Positions 10,239 through 20,740 of a DNA stretch of 64,000 bases are shown here, piece after piece; position 1 is the stretch's first letter, and every line of letters begins with the position of its first letter. The stretch is from the NCBI GenBank assembly GCA_033557465.1, contig CM066035.1, positions 902,565,309 through 902,629,308 of the forward strand, written 5' to 3'. Made by a program: the position numbers and the translations under genes. The DNA comes from Ichthyophis bannanicus (lineage: Eukaryota; Chordata; Amphibia; Gymnophiona; Ichthyophiidae). The notes beneath the pieces are model-generated. The model was not told where the DNA came from and made no database searches. It worked only from the letters and a program-made list of their open reading frames with translations.

Positions 10239-12209
10239 ATGGAGCCTTCTTTTCCTAAAAAGTGCCTCCGCTGTGGAAACACCTGTTTCTTTTTAGACAC
10301 CAATAGTTGGTGTCTCAACTGTGTGGGTCCTGACCCTTTTTCCCCTGACTTGTCAGGAGATAATTTTGTGAGACAACCTTCAGTATTTAGAGTTTCCCTC
10401 TATACCGTTTTTTCTTCGGCATTGAGGGTACCCGGTTTCTCTACTTCACAGGATCAGGTAACCCAAAAACAGTCTGTTAAGACTAGTCAAAGCTTGAGTG
10501 GTATGTCCCATGCCCAGCATGGTGACGGCTCCGGCCTTACCCTCAAGAATCCATTGGCATTACCCCTGCAGGAGTCTTCGGGCTCCAAAGCGTTAAAGGG
10601 GTTTCAGGATGTTCCTGGGGCTCACCCCTCACAGAACATACCTGAGCCATGCGCGGAGGTGGAATCCGCTTCGAGCGGTACCGAGCCTCCGGCATCGGCA
10701 CCGGTGTCGAGCACTCCACTCTTCACCAGGGATCGTCATCGGGCGTCCTCGGTACCTTCGGGACCGATTGATACGCACCGCATTGACTTCCCTCAGCCAT
10801 GCTTCGGGACGGTACCGACGTCGATCGGTTCCGATACCCTAGCATCGGCATCGACATGGACCTCGGTACCGTCGATATCGATCGATGTCACCCAGGCTGC
10901 CTTAGTGGTATCGGCATCGCCGATACTACCACTGGCGTCGGAACTGTCGAGACATGCATCGCTAGTCTCGCTCTCTTCGATGCCGAGTCTTGAGTCAATA
11001 TCGAGTCTCGAGGACTGCGTCCCGACGCGTCCCGGAACCGACTCCGGTCGTTTCCCCATAGGTAGTTCCGAAGATCTTAGCCATAACTCCCTCATGATCT
11101 CGGTACCACGACAGCAGTTCCCGATGACTACTTCACCTGCTAGTCCTTTATCACTAGCAAGGTTGTTGCCTGTTCTTGCACCGCTGCCTAGTTTGGAACC
11201 GATACCTGGCATGGCTGCAGTACCTTGTACGTCCTCTGATACTCAGGCTCTTTCTTTAGCCTCACCAGGAATACTTCCCATAGGAGATCAGTCTTTTCAG
11301 ACTTTTCTCCTGGATATGGCAACCTTTCTTAATATTTCTATCCCTGGTTGTGATCCTACACATGGCTCACCGGCACAAAAGCAACAAATACAGTTTCCTT
11401 TACATCCTGCTCTGCAGGATCTCCTTCTTAGGGTATGGAAATCACCCTTACGACTTCCTCAAGTATCTAATGATGTTGAGGTTAGGTACCGTGTACCACC
11501 CTCTCCAGGGTTCCAAAAACCTCAACTTTCTCATCGTTCCCTAGTAGTGGAATCAGCACTGAGGAAGGTTAAGAGCAAGAAGAAGCATTCTTCTTTTCTA
11601 CCAGGTCGTTCTTCAAGAACACTTGATGCTTTTGGCCGTCAAGCCTTCCAAAACTCTATGCTGGCTTCCAGAGTTCTCTCATATATTTTTCACATGAGTT
11701 TAACACTCCAGGAAGTCACAGAGAAATTGTCTCTTTTGACCCCTTTTTTACCAGAGCCCAAGGCTACTGATTATACCTTGCTCATCAATCACAGCCGGAA
11801 TATATCCTGGTTTCTGTCTCGTGCTTCTATAGATTCTTTTGAGTCCACTAGCAGATCCTCTGCTATTGCCATTGCAGCACGTCGCAGAACCTGGCTTGAG
11901 GCTTCAGACTTGAGCAAATGGGCACAAACTATACTAGCTCATTCTCCTTGTACAGGAGAAGGTCTTTTTAATAAGGAGGCTTTACGTCAGGTTGCTCAAT
12001 GCTCCCCTGACGCTTCTTCCACTAGAAACCATTCTAAGCCACCTCCTTCTTCAAATAGTAGGAAATGTCCTACCAAACCTTCTTTTCCTAAGAAAAGGAA
12101 GTTTCATTCCTCTCCTGCCCATCATTCGGCTGTCCCTAAACAAGGGACGCCTCAGCCTAGTCTGAAGTTCTCCAGTTCTGGCCAGTCTCAACATCCCCAG
12201 CAACCATAG
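10239..12209 (+). CDS. Gag-like protein of the gag-only DIRS family (intact, 656 aa)
   Basis: This is the only large ORF of DIRS copy 1. The start is supported by copy 3, which has the same ATGGAGCC context. Residues 1-30 carry C9-x2-C12-x12-C25-x2-C28, the same cysteine positions as in the gag of DIRS A and B, so it is probably a small zinc-binding fold. Residues about 95-360 are Ser/Thr/Pro-rich, of low complexity and CpG-rich. Residues about 365-600 form the conserved domain shared with autonomous DIRS gag: SPGFQKPQL (about 420), VVESA (about 433), TLDAFGRQ (about 460), ARRRTWLEASDL (about 547) and PCTGEGLFNKEA (about 570). The tail is basic and Gln/Ser-rich, as expected for nucleic-acid binding. 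The likely role is a structural particle or RNA-binding protein. No enzyme motif is present. Homology is seen directly; the role is inferred. Confidence 0.8.
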   Translation: MEPSFPKKCLRCGNTCFFLDTNSWCLNCVGPDPFSPDLSGDNFVRQPSVFRVSLYTVFSSALRVPGFSTSQDQVTQKQSVKTSQSLSGMSHAQHGDGSGLTLKNPLALPLQESSGSKALKGFQDVPGAHPSQNIPEPCAEVESASSGTEPPASAPVSSTPLFTRDRHRASSVPSGPIDTHRIDFPQPCFGTVPTSIGSDTLASASTWTSVPSISIDVTQAALVVSASPILPLASELSRHASLVSLSSMPSLESISSLEDCVPTRPGTDSGRFPIGSSEDLSHNSLMISVPRQQFPMTTSPASPLSLARLLPVLAPLPSLEPIPGMAAVPCTSSDTQALSLASPGILPIGDQSFQTFLLDMATFLNISIPGCDPTHGSPAQKQQIQFPLHPALQDLLLRVWKSPLRLPQVSNDVEVRYRVPPSPGFQKPQLSHRSLVVESALRKVKSKKKHSSFLPGRSSRTLDAFGRQAFQNSMLASRVLSYIFHMSLTLQEVTEKLSLLTPFLPEPKATDYTLLINHSRNISWFLSRASIDSFESTSRSSAIAIAARRRTWLEASDLSKWAQTILAHSPCTGEGLFNKEALRQVAQCSPDASSTRNHSKPPPSSNSRKCPTKPSFPKKRKFHSSPAHHSAVPKQGTPQPSLKFSSSGQSQHPQQP

Positions 12210-14255
12210 GTGCCTGGAATTGTAACTTACATATTACAAGATTATTCACTGTGCTTTTCTTTTCAGTGTACTAACCTGTCAAAAAAAAAAATATTTTGTT
12301 CAGGTACTACACACTTCTCCTCTTATTACTCTCCAGAAGAGCAGTTGTAACTATCACCTGATAGTTTCTTTCCCAACTGAACATTTTTCCTTCAGTTGAC
12401 TTACCCCATGGGTACGTCACCCTCCAACTACTTGAGGGTTACCATACTGAACTACTTCTCTGGTCGTTCCCCAGACAGTGAGAACAGATATCCCCTCTCT
12501 TCTCTTGTCTGTTTTTCTTTATTCAGCACAGGACAATCTCTCTGCTGTTTCTGTCAGCAGCCCTGCCTGCAGGAGTTACAGTAATTTTCTTACTGGGACT
12601 TTTCCAAGTCCCAGTCCCTTGTTCCAAATTTTGTCTAGCCTCAGTAGTGATTCCAAACTCTCTTGGATCCTCCTACTCGTTTAGGCTTTCTCATATTATT
12701 CTAACCATCTCCTTTCTTAGGATATGTCAACATAACTGATTTTCAATCAGTTTCTCTCATAGCTCTCCTGCACAATGCTCTCTGCAGTCTTCAGAGAAGC
12801 TTTCTACTATGAGGGCTTTGCTATAGAGCATTGTCCTTATCTCTGAAGTTCCTCTATTATTACAGAGAAACTTCTCAACCCTTCCTATGCCTGTGAGGGT
12901 TCTCCACACCCCCTCTAACCTGGGGTGTTCACACGAGATAGCAGTTCTTCTGCGTGAAAATCCAAGGCATCTACCATGTCAGTGTTCTGTAGAGCTCCCT
13001 GCCTTGTTCCCTACAGATTCATATCTTCATCTGTTCTCACGCGAACATCACGGTTTTTCTCACTGGGTTGCTTTCCTGCATCCCTCAACCCACGAAAATA
13101 GATTCTCTATGCATATCCCAAGTGGGCTCACCCTCTCGCAGAACGCAGGTTCTTTTTCATTTACATTCCCCATGTACAATTATGAGGCTGGGTGGTAGAC
13201 ATGTATCTCAATCTGTTGTCTTGTATGTAGCATCTCCATATATGTCTACATACTTATATCATTTCTCTGGTGGTGCTAAACCATGCCCCACAAATTTCCA
13301 TATATCTCACCACCCATATCCTAATATACAACTCTGGACATATGTATATTTATCTATATATATATATCTATGAATATATACATATCTATTCCAGCCACAT
13401 ATATATATATCTCCCTATCTGTATGTGTTTGATGGGGGGCTTCTTAAGGGTTGGTCAATCTTATTCACTATCACCCTTATTGTCTATACTACATGATTTA
13501 CCTCTTAGAGGTTTTAGACAGGTTGTTGCCCCACGTCCCATACCAAATTATGATACAGGACCTGTTCAGCACCAACAATCACTTTGGTGCTAACATCTTC
13601 TATTTTTTCTTTATGTCCTTGAAGCATCCAGCTTCAATATTTTTTCCTATCTCTCGCCAGCTAGGAAAAACAGTGTACATCTTTATCTTCGAGTACACAA
13701 CTGTTTTCCGTAGGAATAGGGGTTTTCCATCCCCCCTTTTCCTGCCAGGACTGGGCTAGTTCTTCAACTCCGTCAGTCTTCTTCCTTTAGTCCTCAATGT
13801 TCATGATGCCTAAAGGACTTTTCAGCTTTTCCCAAAAAGCTTTCCATTGAAGACCAGACGTCTACTCCTACCCAGTTGACACCTGGATCATCTACTGCCT
13901 CCAAGTCTGGACCTTCCTCCTCACTACTGAGAGGTCACCTTGAAGATTCCGCCACTGCTTATCCAGTAGACTCCATCATGCTCTCTACTTCCTACAATAC
14001 AGTAGGTAAGCTGCATATCTTAAGTGTACATTAAATGTGTTTTAATGCTACGCATCATATCTACCAAGGACTCCTGTAGTCTGTAGAACATCTAGTCCTT
14101 GGCTATGCTGTTTCTTTCCTCACAGCTCCTTTATTGTCAACTCCTACCCTCCATCCCACATTGGATGCCGGGGATTCCTGGAGACAAAATGCGCCCCTGA
14201 CCCGGGCACTTGCATTTTTATGGGATCTCCCCCTGGCATCTCCAGCTAGGGAGTC
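12210..14255. other. 3' non-coding body of DIRS copy 1, with a TA-rich tract
   Basis: No RT, RNase H or YR motif is visible in any frame that I could read. A TATATC/TATA-rich microsatellite lies at about 13335-13425. The matching part of copy 2 has a similar tract at 60620-60850, so the tract belongs to the element rather than arising by chance. Confidence 0.6.
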
Positions 14256-14352
14256 CCCATATGTGAAGACTCATTCCTGCTTGTTCCTGGAGATAGCACA
14301 GTTACTTACCTGTAACAGGTGATCTCTGGGAACAGCAGGAATTAGTCTTCAC
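14256..14352. repeat. Internal complementary region (ICR) of DIRS copy 1
   Basis: Its reverse complement equals the 3' end of the element (14566-14619) joined to its 5' end (from 1986). It contains CTTACCTGTAACAGGTG. In DIRS elements this segment is thought to act as a splint that aligns the two ends of the single-stranded intermediate for circularisation. Confidence 0.85.
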
Positions 14353-14436
14353 AACCCTCCCACCTCCCCTAGGAGTTGCATCTTTTTATTTTTTCCCTTT
14401 TCTCTCCTCGCCTTTGTCTCAGCTCTGAAACTCAAA

Positions 14437-14619
14437 TGAAGAGAGGCTGTGGAGAAGGCGGGAAGTCACTGCGCAGGCGCGAGGGATGCTGCCAAAAGCT
14501 TTCTATTTGAAAGCTGGGCAGCATTCCCGTGCAGGCTCCGTCGGTACCGACGTACCCATATGTGAAGACTAATTCCTGCTGTTCCCAGAGATCACCTGTT
14601 ACAGGTAAGTAACTGTGCT
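14437..14619 (+). repeat. Right inverted terminal repeat of DIRS copy 1
   Basis: It is the reverse complement of 1986-2144 plus about 30 extra bases at the outer end (CACCTGTTACAGGTAAGTAA and following). A right ITR longer than the left by this amount is a known feature of DIRS-1. Confidence 0.85.
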
Positions 14620-14621
14620 TT

Positions 14622-14647
14622 ACAGGTGAGCAACAATACTTTATGGT
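14622..14647 (+). repeat. Second 21-nt DIRS 3'-terminal unit (footprint)
   Basis: Bases 14622-14642 (ACAGGTGAGCAAC...ACTTT) repeat the terminal 21 bases of copy 1 (14601-14621) in tandem with a few changes, and lie directly before the start of DIRS E. It is probably the remnant end of another DIRS at the insertion site. Confidence 0.6.
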
Positions 14648-14806
14648 GTTCTCCAGGAATAAGCAGGAAGTCAGTCCTCACATATGGGTGATGTTGACAC
14701 CGATGGAGCCCGCGCGGAGCATTTTCCCATCTTTCAAAGAAAGCCTTTGGGAATGCCACCATTCATGCATGGTCCCCTTCCCGCCCAAGGGTGCCATCTT
14801 GATCAG
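14648..14806 (+). repeat. Left inverted terminal repeat of DIRS E
   Basis: It starts TTCTCCAGGAATAAGCAGGA and is complementary to 40463-40620. It includes the segment ATGGTCCCCTTCCCGCCCAA. Confidence 0.8.
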
Positions 14807-15054
14807 TCTCCCTTTTTCCGTGGAGCCCTTCGGACACATGTCCCAGTACCTCAGTAAAAAAATTTTCATATTATTTTCTATTCCGGTTTCCCGGTCCTCT
14901 TCCCGTTATCCCAGTGCCCCTGTTTCGGCAGCGGACCCTGGGACTTTGTATTTTTCTTTTCCCCTTTTCTTCTCGTATCCAACGCGTTTTGTGCCTTTTT
15001 CAACCGCTGGCTGAACCGAAGGTCTTCGATCTTGCGGGGATCCTTTTTGCCCCC

Positions 15055-15223
15055 ATGGCCTCCGGTTTCAAAAAGTATGGCAGATGCTCCAAAAACATGT
15101 CCCTCACAGACACCCATGACTATTGTCTTCAGTGTCTTGGAGCGGACCATAACCCGGAGCTCTGCCCCCTTTGTGAAAAGATGTCCTCCAAGGCCATCCA
15201 GAGCCGTAAGCAGAAACTGTATG
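15055..15223 (+). pseudogene. DIRS E gag, N-terminal part
   Basis: The ATG at 15055 opens MASGFKK. It has the zinc-motif layout of DIRS A with one change: the first cysteine is Tyr (KKYGRC). The motif then continues with TDTHDYCLQCLGADH and CPLC. The frame is cut at 15223 by the third DIRS family and resumes in decayed form at 20910. Confidence 0.8.
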
Positions 15224-15356
15224 TTCCTTATCGTTCCTCCAGTTTAGTCCTCTACCTCTGGGTTGTGCACCTCTTCCTGCAGCTAAGAGACTGGGCATGT
15301 CAGTCGTGACATCACTGGATATAGCCTGCTGGTATCTCCCATCAGCCTCCAGTGTG
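15224..15356 (+). repeat. Left ITR of the third-family DIRS
   Basis: It is complementary to 20741-20860, for example AGTTTAGTCCTCTACCTCTG here against CAGAGGTAGAGGACTAAACT there. Confidence 0.85.
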
Positions 15357-18300
15357 TCCAGTCTCCTTGCAGCAGGAGGACATAGTGAGCCTAGCTTCTG
15401 GGCTCACTTGGGGGGAACAGATAAGGAGCATTTAGTGTGACAAATTCTATTCAGATTTTACTTTTGATTTTTACCTTTAATTTACTTTTAATTTTACTTT
15501 TAATTCAGTTACCTTTGGTTAATTGGCAATCAGGGATTAGTTCCCTTTAGTTAGGAGCAAATTTCCTTATTTACAGTAATTTTAAATTTGAGCCTGGCTC
15601 TTTAAATTAATAGCAGCTCTCGTCTTCTCTCCTTGTCAGTGATTTTCACTTGCTGCAGGCATTTGCCGGTGCGGATCTCTCTCCCTTGACTGTACGGGAG
15701 AGAGCTCCGGGACCCGTACAGCCACACTGAAGCTGTGTGAGGCGGAGCCTCTCCGTTGCTGCGGGATTTTAATTTTACTCTGTGGAACCGGCTGAGCGAT
15801 CCTCGCCGCGGCTGCCAGGCGCATCAGCGCGGCTTGAGGATCGGAGGAATTCAAGGTGGTAGGAGCAGGCTGTGTGGCTTTCTGCCCTGCAGGTAAGGCC
15901 TTCGGGCTCGGTTGGTCTGCTGAGGCCTCATTTTTGCAGCGGCTGTTCTTGGCGCCAAAATTCATTGGCGAAGGGGCGGCCATTTCCTCTCTAGGTATTT
16001 GGACCGCATGGCGAGAGTTGCAGTGAGCTGCCTGTGTGAGGAAAACAACAGGCAGAATAGCTAGATTTTTGGGCCTAGTGTTTGTTTCTTTCTTTTGTTT
16101 GTAGGTTTGTTTTGTTTTTTGAGGCTCAGGGGGTTCCTCAGCCTTAAGGGGGACTGTTGTCAATCCTCTTTATAAAATAAATAAGAATAAACTTAAAAAT
16201 AGGACAGCAGTTTTGGCATTGATCCCTGATGCCACATGTTCTTTCCCTCCTAATCATGTCTCTGAGGAGCATCTGTTAAGTCCCAGGATATTAGGCAAAT
16301 TGCCAGCTTTTAGGTTCAAGGGCAGAGCCCTAACTTGTAGTTGGAAGGAGGGACAGCCTGGAAGTGTGCTTTTATGTATTCTATAGTGAAAGTTGCCCAA
16401 AATTCACAGGGACAGGTTTAGGAAACCTTAGGATATAAAAAAAAAAATAGACAGTTAAACTGTCAACCAAGAAGTGCCTGTGCTACGGTCTATGGCCACC
16501 AGAGGGCAGCTGGTGCACTCAATAGTGCCTTTCTATGACTGTGTCTATGCAGCCATTATCTGCAAGTCAGGAAAGAAATGCCACAGGGCAGCTGTAATGT
16601 TCTCAAAATCAGGATTATATGACAGAGATTTAAAGCTCTTAACTTCTGTATCGTTGGTCGGGCTCTGGTGCCCTAAAGGCCGCCGAATGGCGGCGCTGCT
16701 CATGAATCACATATAGTATTCAGTGCCCCCATCCCTGGGGGAGGGTGTGGTAAAATACAAAATCATATTACTCATCAGGTTCACACAAGCAGCAACCTCT
16801 TAAGACCTCCATTTGCAAGGTGGTCAGTGTATTCCACTGCTATTTCTCTGACTGCAGGAAGGCCGGGGGAGGTGCCTGTGTGTTTCATAGCAACACTTAG
16901 CATGCCCTTCCCAGGAAATTCTCATCTATTACTAGAGCAGGGTTTCATTTCATTTCATTTCTCTGGTTGTGGTTAATGCACAGCGTTAGGGGCTGTGTTC
17001 GAAAGCTTGGGTCCCACGGACTTCGGTGGGATTTCAAAAAGAAAAAGAAACTCGCTTTAGTGAGAGATAGCCTTGTTCATTTTTAGCTAACACTGTTGAT
17101 TTTACTTTTGATTTTTACCTTTTGCGTCCTGAATCCCAAGGACAGGACACTGTTTGCTTCCAGGGGTTCTACTTTCTATTTTGCTCTTCAGCTCCCTGGC
17201 AGACGCAGCAGGCTGGCAGGGGGTGTGCAACGCCTCCTGCAGTGCAGAATCCCCCAGGATAAGGGGGGAAGGACAACTGCGTGCAGCGGGGGCTGGTAGC
17301 TTCTTGCAAAGCTATAGGAGCAGTTCGGGTAATTTTAGCTGATCTGCTTTGATTTCATTGGAGTTGGCGGAAACTTGGTTTTTGGAGTCCTATACTTAAA
17401 AAAAAAAAAAAAGCAAAGAAAAAGGGGCATAGCTATGTTGATTTACAAGAATCTCCTTCCGCTATCCATAGAAGGTCCTATAAAGCGTTAAAGTCGGTTT
17501 ATATGGCAGGGTAATATTTTGGCTTAGCTGCTGTGATATAGCGCTATGATCCGCAGTAAACATATTCAAGTCAAAAGGAATTATGGTGATAACTCTCTTG
17601 GACGGGTGTAACAGGTGCTTGGGTGAGCGCCATGGCCAGTCCACAGATGTGGAATGCTCTGCCATAAGCATTATGTCATGAGAGGGGTTTTTATAGTTGT
17701 GTGGTTTCTCAATGGAAAACTGTTCCTGTTTAGTTTGGCTTTGCCCAAATTATAAGATTTTACGGTAGATTTGTAATGTCTTAATTTTGGCTATATGTGG
17801 TTTAATTTTACATATGGAAAAGGCAGCTCAGCGGAGAGACGTTGCAAAATAGAACTCTGGCCTTTGAAGCTATCTATGCTCCCATTCCATTTATCAGAGG
17901 TTCTCCAGTACAGAGAGTCTCTGCTAGTGTTCAGCGAATGCCTTAATGGGGGGGCCAGAAGCAAGCAGCCAGGCTAGTTCTCTAGCAGCAATGGCAGCGG
18001 CTCAGACTCTAGTAGGCATACTTCATATGCTGGGCTTACAAGATGGCTTCCACGCTGATCGGCATCAGCCAAGGTGACTGCCGGTTTAGACTGTGAATGT
18101 GGAGTCAGCCTGGAGGAGGGGCCTTGCGTTCTCTGGACAATGCCCTGCATACACTGAATCACTTCAATTCGATCAGCTACTGGCAGGACACAAGGCACTC
18201 TTGCATGCTTTTTTGCTTCAGTGGTCTAAAAGTAGAGTCTTTACCAGGTGGTATAATGGGAACTGGTCTGCAGTTTCTCGGCTTCTTCATTGCTGACTCA

Positions 18301-19640
18301 ATTGCCACTGCGGAATGAGAGCTGTATTTCATATCACCAGGTGCTAGTTGTACTTAAAATATAAAGTCCATCTTTGTGCAGTCAGATGGAATGGGGCGGT
18401 ACTCTAGCAGGAAGGTCGTGGATTAGTATGCCTGTGTTTGGGAGTTCTTTCTACTTCATATTGTTGGCACGGAAAGAGCGTCTTAACATATGCTGAAGGA
18501 ATTTTTGGTTAAGAGGTGTCTTTGTAAAAAAAAAAAAAAGTATTCAGCTGTCCTGAATTCACCTGTTCTTGATTGACATTTTGAGGCTAAGCAGGGGCAG
18601 GCCTGGGTACTACGTGGGTGGGTGCACACCTTGCACTACCAGGGGTGTGTACTCTCTGTATGGAAGAGAGCCCTAGCAATCTTCTTTATCGCAAGATAGG
18701 AAAGTAGATGGTTCACTGAAGCGATCGTTGGGGGCAATGCTCTGGCCTTACAAGCTCCCATTTGTGGAGCCTGGGGAGGCGAGAGCATGCTTCAGGTGGT
18801 CGCAGTGTTTACGGCAGTCTACTCACCTGGAACAGGAAAGGATCAGGGAGTTGAATCGACTAGAGCCTGATTTGCTTTATGGGGCAAATGTGCATTATGG
18901 CTTAATTCAAGCGCTAGCTAATATTATTGGCTTCCTTGGGGTTCACCCGGAGGTCTCTCTGGTGGAGGAATGGGGCAGCTGATGGTTCGTCCAAGTCGGG
19001 GGTCAGTAAGCTCCCAATTAAGTCTTTGTCTTGTCCTTTCCCCGTGGGCTCTGATAGGGCAACTAGTTGACGTATCGAGGCTTTCGGAGAAAGGTACTCT
19101 TGGTAGTGCCCGGTTGGACGAGACGGCTGTACTAGGCTTTTCTCATTCGCCTACTCAACAGGCTTTTCCTAGAAGTTGTCGGTAGCGGACATTCTGCTGC
19201 GGCTAGGTCCGCGACGAATGTCTCAGGTGGATCGGTGCCCGCCTACGGTTTGGCCTTTGAATGGGCGGGGCTGAAGAAGAAGGGTTATTCTGCGGCAGTC
19301 TTCGCCACCTTTTTGAGAGCAAGGAGACAGGCTGCTTCTGCTACATAGGTCCGTGCTTAGCGCCTTTTGGAAGGCTGCTGTTCACGGCGGCAAGTCCGGG
19401 CGACAAAGGTGTCTGTATCCTTGGTCTGAGTTCTCTGCAGGACAGTGTCTGAAGGAACTAGCGACCAGTTCCTTAGAGGATCCAGCGGGCGACTGTTTCC
19501 GGCTGTAGAGGTTCTGTGAAGGGAATAGCGCTAGGTGTTCGGATCGATGTGTAGCGTTTCCTTAAGTTGGGATCCGACTGCGCTCCTCAAGGAGAGTTCG
19601 GGTGCCGCCAGGGGATCCCGATTGGGCCTTAGAGGCATTA
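15357..19640. other. Interior of the third-family DIRS, largely unreadable
   Basis: There is no intact gene. A minus-strand open stretch at 15636-16163 (175 codons) has no recognisable domain. T-rich repeats (ACTTTTAATT type) lie at 15460-15530. Poly-A runs occur at about 17397-17412 and 18526-18539. Gag and RT are expected here, but I could not align them by eye. Confidence 0.4.
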
Positions 19641-20260
19641 GCTAAAGAGCCCTTTGATTCTTTACTCCAGGCGTCGGTAAAGGATTTGCTGTTATAGACA
19701 GTGGCTTTGATAGCTCGTTGTTCGGTGTGACGAGTTTCGGAGTTTTAGGCGTTGTCATGTCATGAGCCATTTTCACCCTTTCTGGATAGAGGGTGGTGTT
19801 TGCGAGCAGTCCTGTCGTCCTTCCAAAAGGTGGTATCTGATTTTTCTCCTGAGCCTATTGGTTTCTCTTCCAGTTCTCGGTTTTTCTGGAAGGGGAGGTT
19901 TTTTATTCGTAGCTTATGCCGATAGGAAACATTAAATGTAGGGTGCAGCGTTCGTTTCTTTGTTTTTGTGTGCTGGTTGGAGGTCCCCACAAAGGGGAAG
20001 CAGCAGCGAAGGCGGCCATTTCGCACTGGGTTAAGGCGGTGGTTGCCTCAGCTTTCTGGTGGCGAGGTTGTATGATTCCAGGGGGCTTTCTGACTCTTGC
20101 TACCAGGGCACAAGCAGCTTCATGAGTGAATTACTGTGTCATTCCACCAGGGGGGATTGGTAGAGCAGCTTCCAGGTCGTCTCTTCATTTCCTCAGTAAC
20201 CACTACTGCCTAAATGTTTTGGCAGTAAAGGATGCCTGTTCCGGGTCGACGGTGTGGTGA
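19640..20260 (+). pseudogene. Tyrosine recombinase remnant of the third-family DIRS
   Basis: Readable fragments in shifting frames are TVALIARC followed by RVSEF (box with the first catalytic Arg), AAISHWVKAVVASAFW, TRAQAAS (near the His-x-x-Arg box) and NHYCLNVLAVKDA (catalytic Tyr region). Multiple stops and frameshifts are present. The order matches YR proteins. Confidence 0.6.
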
Positions 20261-20304
20261 GTTGGCTGGATAGGTCCCTCCCAATGATTACTGCTCTGTT
20301 ACAT

Positions 20305-20400
20305 CCCAGAGGTAGAGGACTAAACTGGAGGAACGATAAGGAAATAGAAGTTACACTTAACTGGTAATTGTCGTTTCTTGAGTGACGACAGTTTAGTCCT
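20305..20400. repeat. ICR of the third-family DIRS
   Basis: The reverse complement reads as the element's 3' end (GACAATTACCAGTTAAGTGT...) joined to its 5' start (CCTTATCGTTCCTCCAGTTT). Confidence 0.85.
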
Positions 20401-20740
20401 CATTCCCGTCCAGGGGTGTGATTTCTTCAGAGTTTATTTTCATGCGGAGTGGAGCATCAATCTCAAGGAGTAGACAGATCCTTTCAGTTTCTAGATCACA
20501 GTGAGTATCCCTCTCTGTTCTTTCTTCCTTTTCTCATATTTAAACAAGGTGATGGTATAGGAAATGTGTTTGCATAGGGGGGACATGAATGTAAAGTTTT
20601 TAAAAAAAAAAAAAAAAAAAGAGAGAAAAGAAAATATAAGACGGATACGGTTAAAAAGGCTCCTCCGGTTGAGGAATGGGGAGTTATTTAAAGTTATGGT
20701 ATAGTTACTTATTTGTTGTTCCTTTGAGTTTGCTTTGTCA

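Larger units (their letters stand above)
1986..14619 (+). mobile_element. DIRS copy 1: gag-only (non-autonomous) element, split by an ERV
   Basis: The element is 1986-2323 plus 10211-14619 (about 4.75 kb without the ERV). It begins with a CTCCAGGAACAAGCAGGAA terminus. The inverted terminal repeats at 1986-2144 and 14437-14619 appear identical over their shared 140 or so bases, which suggests a young insertion. An internal complementary region lies at 14256-14352. Between the ITRs is one large ORF (10239-12209, gag-like), then about 2 kb of non-coding DNA. No RT motif (such as YLDD), RNase H motif or tyrosine-recombinase motif is visible. Copies 2 (56183-62013) and 3 (62014 onward) belong to the same family. 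It presumably depends on autonomous DIRS enzymes. Confidence 0.85.

Noticed and set aside
10793..11212. 139-codon antisense ORF opposite the gag-like gene
   Set aside because: It is a shadow of the CpG-palindrome-rich coding strand; GGTACC/TCGA motifs read open on both strands.
13320..13425. CRISPR-like or satellite array
   Set aside because: Simple TA/TATC slippage tract without spacer structure.
12210..14255. Decayed pol or recombinase in the 3' body of DIRS copy 1
   Set aside because: No YLDD, TTDAS, VSELQAL or HYCLE-like passages in any frame I read. A profile search of a family consensus would settle it.
15636..16163. 175-codon minus-strand ORF in the third-family DIRS
   Set aside because: Low-complexity Pro/Ala/Gln/Lys composition, no recognisable domain, and antisense to the element. 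Kept only as a note.
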